DNA of 64,000 bases from Syngnathus acus. Lineage: Eukaryota > Chordata > Actinopteri > Syngnathiformes > Syngnathidae. The position numbers were made by a program, and so were the translations under genes. Numbering within the stretch: the first letter of the stretch is position 1; every line of letters begins with the position of its first letter. Positions 1-12,600 of the stretch are shown here, piece after piece. Location: NCBI RefSeq assembly GCF_901709675.1, contig NC_051095.1:18557956-18621955 (forward strand). The letters run 5' to 3'. The notes below the pieces were generated by a model that had not been told where the DNA came from, did not search any database, and saw nothing but the letters and a program-made list of their open reading frames with translations.

Positions 1-1693
1 TAAAATACTATGAGCAAAAAAACAAAAATAAAATCACAATCAAATGCATACAGTAGAAAAATGTAAAGTGAATCAACAAATTGAAGAAAAAGGCTGTGGT
101 TGACAATTAAACATTAGAACATCTAACAATGCGTTCATTTTAGCACATCAGCAGCTGTCACCAGCTTTTATTTGTACTTGTATCATTAATCTGGCATCCT
201 AAGACAAATAGAGATCCTTCAAAAGAAGCACCGCCACACTCTTAAGTGGCCTCATTGCTTGAGCTTGACCAGATAAAGGATGCCGCGTTAACGCTGCTGT
301 TGATCAAGCTTGCCTCTGCTACATAATGACACAAGGATCGCATGTCTTTCCCCCCCCTTCTTCTCCTGCCCGTGATGAATGCAAGAGGCAGCTTGTTTCC
401 GATTCCTCTCCACGCTTGAGAGGCAGCGAATAAATTAAACGCAGCGGAAACATGAGTTAAAAATGAAAATACAGCTGCAAGGTTAAGTCATGCGGAAGTT
501 CACCTGAAGGCACCACCCTTGCCTTTGATAGATTTCTATTCCAGCGTCTGTCAAGTTTATGTGGTAAAGCAGCAAAGTGTCTAAATATTTTTAAAAAATC
601 ATTTTTGGGCCAGCAAAAGTGTAATACAGTGTAGAGCCAAAGTAAATCGGCTTGCCTGAGGGGACAATCAGCCATTTAGTGAGTCATGCTGCTTCTTGTT
701 AAACAACCTGCTAAAATGTTAAAAAAGAAGATAATAACTCCATATCCTTCACATATCAAATGAGCCTACATGGAAGATTTTATAGGAACAATCATAGAAA
801 ACAATATAAGAACATAACTTGCATAATTTTTGATTGAATAAAGTGTAAAATAACACAAATTTTCTTATGAGGAAGAAGTCTTACAGTTGAAATTTGAAAA
901 TGGTTTTAATGAAAAACAGCAGTAATTGTATTAGAATAAGGTTGTACTATCAGTGGATGTAGAAATTTCCTACGTGTATAGGACAAAGTCAAAATACTTC
1001 AAATAGTCTGACTTTTTCTAATGCAAAATATTATGTTTCATATGTTTAAGTCAAACCTTTAAATCAAGATCAAAACTATGCATTCACCCATGCCTATAAT
1101 TGTGGTCTTTTAAATCATGTTTAAAATTAACTTTCCAACTTTTTTGCTGCACTAGAGGTTCTGTCAGTGTTTTTGAATTTTTCTTTATTTTCTAAATGTG
1201 TTCATTTATTTTGTTTTTAAATGCTTTTATATGTTGTACGTTTATCTATGTAAAGCACAATGAGCTTTTATACACCTTGTGTATAAAAAATGCTATATAA
1301 ATAAAGCCGCCTTGTCTTGCCTCGTACGTTTTGTCGTTCCATCGCTAAGCTATTAAAAAATTTCATCTGAAATACAGTAACATACAGTAGTTGTATCTGT
1401 CTTGTACCGTATTTTCCGGACTATAAGTCGCTCCGGAGTACAAGTCCCACCAGCCATAAAATGCATAATGAAGAAAAAGGCATATACATATATGTCGCAC
1501 TAGAGTATAAGTCACATTTTTGGGGGAAATTTATTGATAAAACCCCCGGACAAACCATGAAAAAACTGTGACTTGTAGTCCGGAAAATACGATCATTGTC
1601 CATTTGTGTCTGTTCTGTCACTTGACACAATGGCTGCTTCTGTTTGCCTATTCAACCAATTGCGTGTGTGTGTGTTCTTTTTTTCTCACACAG
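1..1693. other. tenm3 intron (partial, 3' end)
   Basis: AT-rich non-coding sequence leading to the acceptor at 1692-1693. It holds a retroelement-like tail at about 1185-1325 (AAAGCACAATGAGC then CTATATAAATAAAG, common in fish genomes) and inverted-repeat element copy 1. I see no exon here. Confidence 0.6.
1408..1591. mobile_element. Short inverted-repeat element, copy 1
   Basis: The ends CGTATTTTCCGGACTATAAG and its reverse complement (one mismatch over about 22 bp) flank about 184 bp. Internal GTCGC and ACCAGCCATAAAATGC motifs are shared with copies 2 and 4. It encodes no transposase, so it behaves like a MITE. Confidence 0.75.
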
Positions 1694-1813
1694 TCTGGTG
1701 TCAGTCATCCGTGGTCAAGTCCTCACCGGAGACGGAACGCCGCTAATCGGAGTCAATGTGTCATTCCCGCACTACCCCGACTACGGCTACACAGTCACCA
1801 GACAGGACGGGAT
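1694..1813 (+). CDS. tenm3: tenm3 window exon 1: start of TTR-like domain
   Basis: The acceptor is CACACAG and the donor GTAAGC. One base completes the codon begun upstream and two bases carry over. The product begins LVSVIRGQV and ends near TVTRQDG, the carboxypeptidase/transthyretin-like segment that follows the EGF repeats. The preceding exon is not in the window. Confidence 0.9.
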
Positions 1814-3589
1814 GTAAGCATAATCATGCGGCAGTGCTACATTGGCGACCTTTCGCCTTGTGCTTATGTTTTTACTCGGCAGCTACCGAGGGTGGAATGA
1901 TATGGAGTAGTCCTTGCACACATCGCAAAAATAACAACAAATCGAGAGCATAGAGCCAACAATTGCTGATGCAAATGTCACGACAACAGCGAGCGTGTTG
2001 TTGGAGAGGCCTGTTTAAAATGCATTGCTTCAGTGAGGCTACAATCAATCTACCCGCAATGTCGTTAAACATGTTGCGTTATGCTCTGACCTTCCGCCGT
2101 TGTTGTTGTCGCATAATGACAGCGCAAACGTACCTTCCTAAGCGCTCTCTGGCCGCCTCATTGGGTACATTTCCCTCAAAATTTAAGCTGCGAATAGTAG
2201 TGAACAGGCTTTTGCGCTCCATTGTTTACGGTGGATTCTAGAACTAATTGTTTGATGTCATGCTTCACCTGCATTTGACAACTGTGGCAAAAAAGCTTCA
2301 CAAATCAGGATACCTGTTCACATTCGGGGGTCATTTTGGTGGATTATCAGTCAATTCTTGAGGATGAGTTAAATCTGGAATTTGTCCCAAATGACTGCCT
2401 CAGTTTCTTCCGATTCAATTTAAAAAAAACATTGCGCTTTCTGTTATTATAGGTTGTCTCACCCAGTGTTGTGATTGGCAAAATTGGTGCCTCTTCTACA
2501 TCACAATCACAGAATCACTCTGAATGAAGTCCGGGGCCACATGCAGCCCATCGGTTGCCCATCCCTGCTCAAGGATGTCTGCTTCCTGCTGGAGCTGATT
2601 TGGGCGAATTCCATGGACACCCTAAACATGAAATTGGGTGATCATGGCTACATTAGCAATCAACATGAAAAAAATGCCAAGGATCCATGCCCAAAAATGA
2701 ATAGGAAGTTGCCCATTTTTGTTTTAAGCAGCCATTTTAGGCAAATTTCAGGGCACCCAACTTGTCACACGCCCCAATCTGAAGCAGGTTTTGAAAGATG
2801 CGTAATGCTAATTGCCAAGCTTTTTTTGTTCACACCACCTAATATAGGCGCAGATGGAGCATGGCTTCAAAGTTAGATTAGCCTTTTGCGGTTTCTTGGA
2901 TATAAAAAAAAAAAATAGCCTTGGAGAGCAGTTTCACTGATCAACCCAAATTGGGTCAACATCAAGTTGCCCTCAAATTTTAATTATCCAATTTGTTAAG
3001 ACATTTTGAACAATTGTACGCTTCCAGGCATGTGTTGAAGATGGCCCTTTTCTGTTCCATGTGCCCTAAGCATGATCCAAAATGACTAACCTTCTTGGGA
3101 TGAATCTAGTGGGAAGTCTTACTTCACAAGGTCGGAAGCTGCTCTTTTCAAACATCTCTTTCATTATTTCTTCCTATAGGGCCGGAATTTGAGCGAACAC
3201 TTTTGTCCATAGCATGTACAAGCCTACTAAATTAAACCAATCTAAAAAATGCTACACACACACACCAAACAAAAAGTAATAATGTTCTGATTTGAACCAC
3301 TATATTCCCTCAGACCATCCTTCACATGGTCTTATCATTCCCTGAATCCAATTCATTACTCATGTTTGACCAGGCATGATGGTGAGAAAAGAAACACTTT
3401 TTCACTATTTGAAGTCTTTAGTCTCGAGAGTTTTCTGGCTTTAATTAGCTCAGCATTACTCGGAGGAAAAGTTACTGGTTTGGAAATGAAGGACTTTGAA
3501 GTGCTTCTCTTGACTGTGTGTGCGTGTGCATGTGTATATATACCACTTCCCTGGGGTGAATGAAGCATCTGTGTGATCGAGCGCGCGCC

Positions 3590-3673
<84 letters not shown>

Positions 3674-6600
3674 CGTGTGGGTGGTGACATTGCATGACAT
3701 CAGATGCACACATATGCCAAGTGCCAAGCTGTGTAGCTGACCTAAAACAGCTTCACTTTCGCCATTGCTTTTCCACTTGGGGCAAGACTGAGATGGGGGT
3801 TGGCGTTGGATGCAGGCACTGAACAGCTGTAAGGATACACACATGAACACACACAAACACAGACCATACTCTTTGTAAGGGCGGCTCTGTTGGTTGACCA
3901 AGTGTGATCATCCACAAGCATTTATCACACTCCTTGACAGATGACTTACAGGGCAGAATATCTGAAGAGTTGTGCTAATCCTCAACTACTCCCTCCCCAT
4001 TCTATCCATCAAACAGTGGTGAAGCATGAGTGGGGCGCAGAGGGTGAAATATATGTGCAGGGACTTTTCCTCTTTCAGCCAGGATACTTGATACAACTAG
4101 TATTGGGATGTGATTTATTTTTTGGGGGGGGATCATTGCAATGATAGCCAAATGTTAACATCAGGCTCCGCCCACATTAGATGGGAAACGATAGCTTTAC
4201 AATGTAACATTGCCCATCTTTCTACACTCTATCGAGAATCTGCTTCCGATTGAAAGAATTCCCAAGAAGGAAGTTGTCCAAATACGAGGCTTGCTGGTAT
4301 TAACCAAAATGATTGCTTCAAACCAAAATGGCCAAATTCCTGTTCTTCAGGCATAGGTCCCTAAGACTTTTACATGTGGCATTTTAATTCAGACAGACCA
4401 CCTTAATTGATATTGAATAATAGACTACTGTCTATTATTTTCCAAGAATCCTTTCAATACTTATTAAACAAACACTACGTCGGCTCCACCCACATTAAAT
4501 GTTTTTTTAGCATTGTCCATCTTTCTAGAATACTTGCTTAACTATTGGGGCTTGTTGGAGGAATTCGCTTGAAGAAATGTATCTAACTTACTGGAATTTA
4601 CATAAAATGGTCACCTCAAATCAAAATAGATGGCTTCCTGTACAACTTTCTGCCTCGGTCATTAAGACTTTTACTTGTCTCCTATTATGACACACGTTCA
4701 CCCAATTTCACGTACATCAGTGAAACTTAAACTTATCACAAATCCTGATCTTCATCAAGAATTGACCTGACCATCATCCGTAATGAAGCGCCCACTAATG
4801 TCTTCCAGGTTTGACCTGCTGGCCAACGGCGGTGCTTCACTGACCCTGACATATGAACGAGCACCATTCCCGGCTGTACGCCGCACCGTGTGGATCCCTT
4901 GGAACGTCTTCCACGTGATGGACACGGTAGTGATGCGGCGCGAGGAAAACAACGACATCCCTGGCTGCTACCTGACAGGTCTGAGCCGGCCCGAGCCGCT
5001 GGTCTTGGCCACGCCACTTTCCACCTTATACAAGACATCACCTGAGGACAGCCCTGTAATCCCCGAGACACAGGTGAAGAAATTTATCAACGCTTGCTGC
5101 ATTGTCATGTTAGACAGAAAGCTTTCTTTGTCCAATATACCTCATTTTTTCCGAGAATTTGTTGCAGGTATGCCACAACAAACATAATATTTTTATAATG
5201 AGTTTGTTGTCACATGTATGACAGCAAGAAATGTTACATAATGTTATAAATATGTCAGTTTGACGTGGCATGTTGTGAATAAATAAAAGGTGACAATGGA
5301 TGCCTTTTATTTGACAGTTATCAATTTGTTATCAAAGTAATCAAAACATTTTCCATGGCAGGTTGCACTAAAAAGGTTTTGGTATAGGAGAAAAAGTTTT
5401 CATAAAATTTCACAAATATTTTTACATAAATTAAAATCAGAAAAATAAATGTGAAAAATAAAGGTTTCTGTCACATGTAGGTTACAACCTGCATTTTCCA
5501 GAAAACAATGCAGCCTCTTGGATGTTGATGTTAAGAATCTTTGCAGCCCATTAAAAGTTGTCAGATGATTAAACAGGGTGTCATTTTTAAGCCTTTCACA
5601 GAACCATGTAGACTTTTTAAGTCCACTATAACAAGTTGACGTGCTGCCAATTGTCTCTGCAGGTCCTCCACGAGCAAGTGGGCATCCCAGGAAGCGACCT
5701 TAACCTGGTCTACTTGAGCTCGCGGGCGTCCGGCTACAAGCCCATCCTTAAAGTTTTGCTGACCCAAGACCGGCTGCCCTTCGGCCTGATGAAGGTGCAC
5801 CTGATGGTGGCCGTGATGGGCCGCCAACTGCAGAAGTCCTTCCCGGCCTTCCCCGACTTGTCCTACACCTTCATCTGGGATAAGACGGACGCCTACAGTC
5901 AGAAGGTCTACGGTCTGGCGGAGGCTGTTGGTGAGTTTGTTGATTGATCTGCTCTATTTTTGTTTTACTATTTTTTTTCCTGCTTTTGTTATAACACTCA
6001 AAAAAGATTTAGTAGGTGGTGTCAAAGCCTTGAATCAACCCGCTCGCTGTCTCATCTTTTTACTCGCATGATGTTGATGTATACGAATGTGTGAGTGTGT
6101 GCGTGAGTGTGAGTGTGAGCACCCTCAAGTTAAGACTCATGAATGACTTTATGATTGAATCACACCAGCCTGCAGGGCTCTTGCTCAGTGGCTTTTCACT
6201 AAATAAATTATACGAGTCCTACGAATTAATTCAGTTGAGCAGTAGTTAAAAGAGACATGTGAGGCATTTTTCCTCACAATTTAAAACAGCAGGTGTCTGT
6301 TTTCCATGAATATGAGCCACTGTTCTCCACCTCTACTGTGAGTCCAATGCAGAGTTGTTTTTTTAAGGCAATAAATATGAGCGAATAAATTGAATTTAAA
6401 CTGGATAAAGTATTTTTCTTTTTTAGGAAACAAGAACTTCTATTATCTGAAAAACAATACGTTTTGAGAGAATAAGAATTAAGAAAAGCAATGATATTTG
6501 TATTTTTTGAGGAATAAACAATTCTAAATTATTCTTACAATTTAAGTTATTTAACAAAAATGTCAATGTCTTATTTTTTGGTGGAAAAAAAAACTATTTT

Positions 6601-9600
6601 CTTATCCAAAAACACAATTATTATTTGGGGAGTGGTGGAGGGTTGAAGAAATAGATTTGTGTCAGAAAAAATATAATATTTCCCTGCAAGAAAAAAGTAA
6701 ATTTTCCAAGAAAAAGGCAGTAGTTTATTTGTTAATTTCACAAATAGTCTTTTAAAGAGAGAAAAGTACTTTAATGTAACAAGAACTGAAAAAAGGTTAT
6801 TTTTAGTATTCTGAAGAGTATAGCCGTATAATCTTAAAAAAGAAGTCCTATGTAGATTTTTCAAACTAAAATAGAAATGAAAAAATGATTGGTGAATGTG
6901 AGGCAGTGCTTTGGACACCATACGTTGTAGATAAAGTGCTATACAACTGTTGTCCATGAAGCCTTAACCATTAAGTAGGCACTAATGCCTGGACAAACCC
7001 AGATTACGACACTTCCCCCACTTATTTGCATTATATTACTGGGAATTGCTATGATCTCCCATGATGTATTTGTGAACGTTGGTGTGTGACACACAGTTTT
7101 GCCTTATTCTAGATTTTGCAACATTGAGTCTATTCAGCAGAACCCGGACATTCTGCAGCGGCCTGCTTTTATGTCACGACAATGCAGCTTGTAGTTGCAT
7201 TTTTGCAACATTATGAGCACAACATATAGCATCCATGGTGTAAAACTAATAATTTACCACTGCGATCGCATAGCCTGCATGGCATTCTTTAAATAATTCA
7301 TGGGTATTGGTGAGTTACTCCTGCATTGCTATGATAAAGGAGGCAAATAAGGAGAAGGAGATAAAAGTACTCATACTCCAGTCCATACATAAGGAAAGGT
7401 ACAGACACTTAATAAAAAGACTCCACATGTACAGTGACAAAGTATTTGGACCTGTTCACACCACTGTGGAAGGAGTGCATAAAAATACCAAAAGTCAGCG
7501 TGTGAGATGCATGACATCTGCAAATTCACTGACTGGCGCCCCCTGTTCTTCAGTATCGGTAGGCTATGAGTACGAGTCGTGTCTGGACGTGGTGCACTGG
7601 GAAAAGCGAACGGCGGTGCTGCAGGGCTACGAGGTGGATGCTGCCAACATGGGAGGCTGGATGCTGGACAAGCACCACGTCCTGGATGTGCAAAATGGTA
7701 AGAAATGCTCATCCCGGGACAATAATGCAAAATCTCAGCTCAATTACTATCTGTACAATATGGGCACATTTTATGATGGCGTAAGGATGGGAAATGATAG
7801 TCTGTAAAGACAACAACAAAGCAAGCTATACACTGTACAATTGTACAATGGTAGTGTGGTGACCATGTGTCGTCCTTTTTCCGGACATGTCTGCTGGTAG
7901 GTAGCATTAGTTGTAGAAGTAGTATGTCAAGACATTTGAGTACATATTCAAGTGTTGTTAAGTTCCAGTCTAAGGTCATTGTGGTAGTGGTGATTGTCAA
8001 TAGCAGCCATGCACTTTTTTGTCTTGATTGCATTATGACGGGCAGCATCCTGAATTCCAGTGTTCAAAGAATTTTTTTTGGCACATGGTGAATGTACTTT
8101 GCTTTTTCAGACAGCAAATTGAAATTGAATCTTTTCGTAGACTAGTTGTTCATTCACTACATTTTACATCAATTGCACTAAGACTGGGAGAATCACTCAG
8201 AATGTTCAAAACTCTTGCGATGTGCCGTTATGTTGTCTGCTTATTTAGACAGCAAACAAGCGTAGACGGAATCCACAAAATCTACAGAATGAAAGTCATG
8301 CAAGTCGAGACTCACTTTTGTCTCGATGCCACCAGGCGATTAATTAACCATCGTTTTTTTCTACTGTATGCCCAAATTAAATTCCTATTACGGTATGTCA
8401 ATATTCCCCAGCAAACTAAACCTCATCGCATCCGTCAGTGCGACACGACAAGTGATCTTGACACACTCGTAGATAAAACGCGACACAAATTGTCTCAGAC
8501 AACTGGAACAGCGTCCGTGTGCTGAAATGCATGTTGCGTCAGAACAAGGGGTCGCCGGCTGGTGAGCTGACAAAGGCGCGCTAGCCCGAGGCTGGCTGCT
8601 TGTAATTGCGATGGCATTAACGCGCGCCAATGAATCGCCTGCGCAACCCGGCCGACATTCGAGAGGGGTTCGATTGCACCTGCTCATGCGTGCGCCGCGC
8701 ACGAGATTATTTTCCATTTATTGTACTTGTTGATTAACGCGCCGCAGATAGATGAGTGAGCAAAGAACTCATTTGCTATATTGAATTAATGTCATTAGCA
8801 GCATGTTCATCAAAAGGGCACATCTTCATGATAGCGCCGAGTGATTTCGAATGGCGGCATGGCTCACTTGCGCACTGATTCATTTGCTCATTACTGTCGT
8901 GATCAGCTTCAAAAGCCCTCTAATATCTGCGCATGGGGGTGATGGTATATATAATAATAATAATTCATTAAATTTGTATAGCGCTTTTCAAAAACCCAAA
9001 GACGCTTATATTTTTTACCTCTGCAAAGGAGACTGTGTGTTCTATACCAGTGAGGGTTAATTTTGGCCTTTTTTAAAACATGTCAACCTGGATTCTTTTA
9101 ATGTTTGACTGGTAGTCTTCCAGAGATGTCCCCATTAAGTCCGCATATTAATGTTGGCATACATTTCCAATCATCGTTTGTAATGGGTGGAAATTTAAAA
9201 ATGTATACCTTTAATATCTGATTAGAACATTGCCTGTGTGTAGGCAAAGTCAGTAGCATTTCAAATCAGTTGTGAGCCAAAGTTAGAAGTAGTAATTGTT
9301 CTAGTTGAATGACCAAGTGTTCTCTTTTTTTCTGGACAGTTACATTGTTTTGGTAGGAGGAGTTGTAACAGTGATTACATTTTTAATCAGAAATGCAAGT
9401 AATTGTTGTTGTTGTGGTGGTGTTTCAAATCTGCCTTTGCAATTTCTCTACTATATCACATTTTCATTATTATCATCATCATCAATATCACAAGATGTGA
9501 TATAGTAACAAAATAAATAATGTTATTAATTAAGGGTTAGCTTGAACAATAGGTGGAGTTAGTTATGAATTGCAATGCGTGGGAAAATCAATATTGCGCA

Positions 9601-12600
9601 AGCTTTTATAAGCCAAACTGAAATAAAACATGAAAATATCTAAAAAAATCTGATGATGCTGCCAGGAAAAAGTAAGAATATTTTTAAATCAGAATCAAAA
9701 ATACATTTAGGGGCATATAGTTAAATGCATTGATATTTGCTGTTGACCAGTGTTATTAGTGTTAATAGTGTCAGTGTTATTAGTGTCCAGTGTCATCGTT
9801 TTCTGGGAAATGTCCTTTTTTAGTAGTGGTAATATTTGTCATTGCAGTAGTAGGATTAGGAGCCATGACCAAGTGTTTTGTTTTCCAGTTTTGTTTACGA
9901 GGAAATCCTCATAATACGGAACAGGTTGATTTTTTTCTTCCCAGCATATCAATCGTGTTCTACATTGTCAATCAGCTGTGGTAATGGCTGAAAATGTAAA
10001 CATTGACTGTGTGTAAGCAAATTCAGGGGCGGAAATGTCAAATCAACTTGAGACTTATTAAGAAACGGTAGTCGTATTGTAAGTGATCATCTGTATAAAA
10101 TGTTGAATATACGTATATAAAGAGGACAAATATCATGTATATATCGTCAAGAGCACAGAATAAGGAACATGTTCTTTTAGGTACATTACTGGGTTCCTGC
10201 ATTTTTCAGGCTTCTGTGAAAAACACTTCACCTTAAAGACGGTGCTATTGTAGTGATGGCCTGTCCAAATCAACAATGGGTACATTAACTACCCTGAGTG
10301 CCATTAGAAGTCTTGCTTTATGGCTCTTAAGAGTTCCCTTTCCTGTGGTGCTACTTTGGTAACCGTGGTTACGCAAGCACAGCATCATCATCATCATCAT
10401 CTCAAAGAAAACAACAGAAGATTTTCTCCTGGAAAAATATTGTCACCCTCCTAATATAATGGCTTAAGTCATGTGACTGAGGCCATTATTTTAAGACGGC
10501 GATGATATGCAGAAATAATGCAAAGTCAATGGAAAGGAGCGATCAAAAAATCTATTGAATTACTTTGGAATGAGTGAATTAATTAAACATCTCCAAATAA
10601 ACCATATGTCTCGCTATCTCCTCTTCTACCTCCTCGCTCGATTTCCTCAGCAAATGATTTCAACCTTCAGGACCTTGGAGCCACACACCAAACTCCTCTC
10701 AGGGACTGTAAACGCACTACCGGTTATTTTACGCCATTGATTTTTATTTGGAGCGCTGACGCAATGTTTCGCCTTGTAAAAACTGCATAAATATTGCCTT
10801 TCCCTTCTTAAAGCAGTGATTATTTATAACAATATATCTATAAGCGGGGCTCACCGAGGTGGACCGTGTTAATGAGGTTCAGCGGCTTTAATGGTACCTT
10901 ATTAAAGTGTCTCATATTTAATTTGAACATAAGCAGGTGACTCATGCTTATGAATCTATTTGCCTCCTAAACCTGCTCAGCACACAGTGGCGTTATTGAG
11001 GAGATGTGCTTGTTACTCCTTAAATATTTTTCAGACCTTTTATAGCACAGTAGCAAGCAATATACTGTATAGGATGCACTGAAGGACCACTTCATTAGGA
11101 ACACCTGTACTATCTAATGAGACGTAATGTAGTGCTGCAAATCTGGCTTAGGGGTTTGGAATTTAATTATGCATATCTACATTAGGTAACACAGGCACAA
11201 AATAGCTTTACAATTACCATTCATACCTCTAGGGCACATAACTGTGATTGGGGCCCGTTTGAAAGAATCCCCAAGAACATGGGTGCCCAACTCCAGTCCT
11301 CACGAGCCCCCATCCAGCCACTGATGATTTGTGTTCTGGGCTCACCGGGAAACATGTATTTTTGCAAAATTTGGTTCGTTTTAAGGCCTGACCCTAAAAA
11401 TGTATTATACAGTGTGTCAAAAGAATGATAACACAGCAATTAAAAGGGGCTTGTACATAGAGGGTCCTGCTCAGAAATTTGTCCAAATTAGCCACATGAA
11501 GCAGTTATCATAGACAGATGGGCAACACTAACATTTATTTCTTTGCTTTCACCATCTAGGGATGCATCAAAGTAGGTGCGCGGGCTAGTTCATCTGGCTA
11601 AAATCCCTCACCATATGATTTGATGCATATAGTTCAAGCAAAAATGGTTTTAAAAGAGTAATTTCTTCAAAGCAAGAGAGGACAGAATACTAATAGAACA
11701 CTCTGTGGAAATGTTTACATGACTTAGTTCAGAGCATAGTGTCACTATCACGTCACTGGTATCCGTGGAAACCCAGCCAAATCTGAAACTGCCGTTTTTT
11801 GCGACTTTTCTTTTCTTTTCTTAACATCTTACTGCTTTGACATAATGTTTATCCTCCATATTTTGTCCTCTTCCTCTCTGGTCACTTTGATTAATGTGTT
11901 GTTTACCAACGGGTTTGATAAAAGTTTATTTTTTCTTTTCGTCATAAAATAGCGCAAACAACTATCTGTTGTGAATATAGTTAGAAGATAGCTTCGGTTG
12001 GCCTGTCAAGATCAGTTGGCTAGTCAAAAATTGCACTCATTGGTCTGGCAATCACCAAAGGCTGCAGCTTTTCCATCACTATCGTCACGCAGTCACCGGT
12101 CTGTCGTTGCAAGCGTTACCAATTAATTGAGATTTTTGACGCTGGCAGTGGCTGGTCTACACATCACTCAAAGCATGCAGTATTACTGATTGTGCAGTCA
12201 TTTCACATGTCACTCATTGCTGCCATGACCACTCATTGGCCAGTTGTTTTGCTCAGTCAGTCTTCAGTCAATCACACACTTTGCTTACAGTTTTCTGGTC
12301 CTGTCAGTGTCTTCAGTCAGTTGGTGGTCGGTCTACCAATCAATCATACACCTCGCACCACTGATTTGATGGTTCTGTCGCTAAATCCTTTCCCATTGGT
12401 TGTGTAAAAATATGTTTATTTTATTTAACCTTTAGGTAAGACAATTGAGAACCGATTCTCATTTGCAATAAACCTGGCTGCAGGGAGAAGAGGGGAAAAA
12501 AAGATGTGGCAAATGTGTTTGGTCACCTTGATCAGCGGGTTGCTTACTAACAAGTTTGATCAAAGTTGCTGCTTTTTGTGATCAAAGAGTACAAACAAGC

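Noticed and set aside
2475-2876. 133-aa + ORF in a tenm3 intron
   Set aside because: It overlaps a repeat shared with other parts of the window and encodes no known domain.
3356-3901. Minus-strand 181-aa Thr-His-rich ORF
   Set aside because: It reads through the (TG)n tract and has no family signature. It is a microsatellite artefact in an intron.
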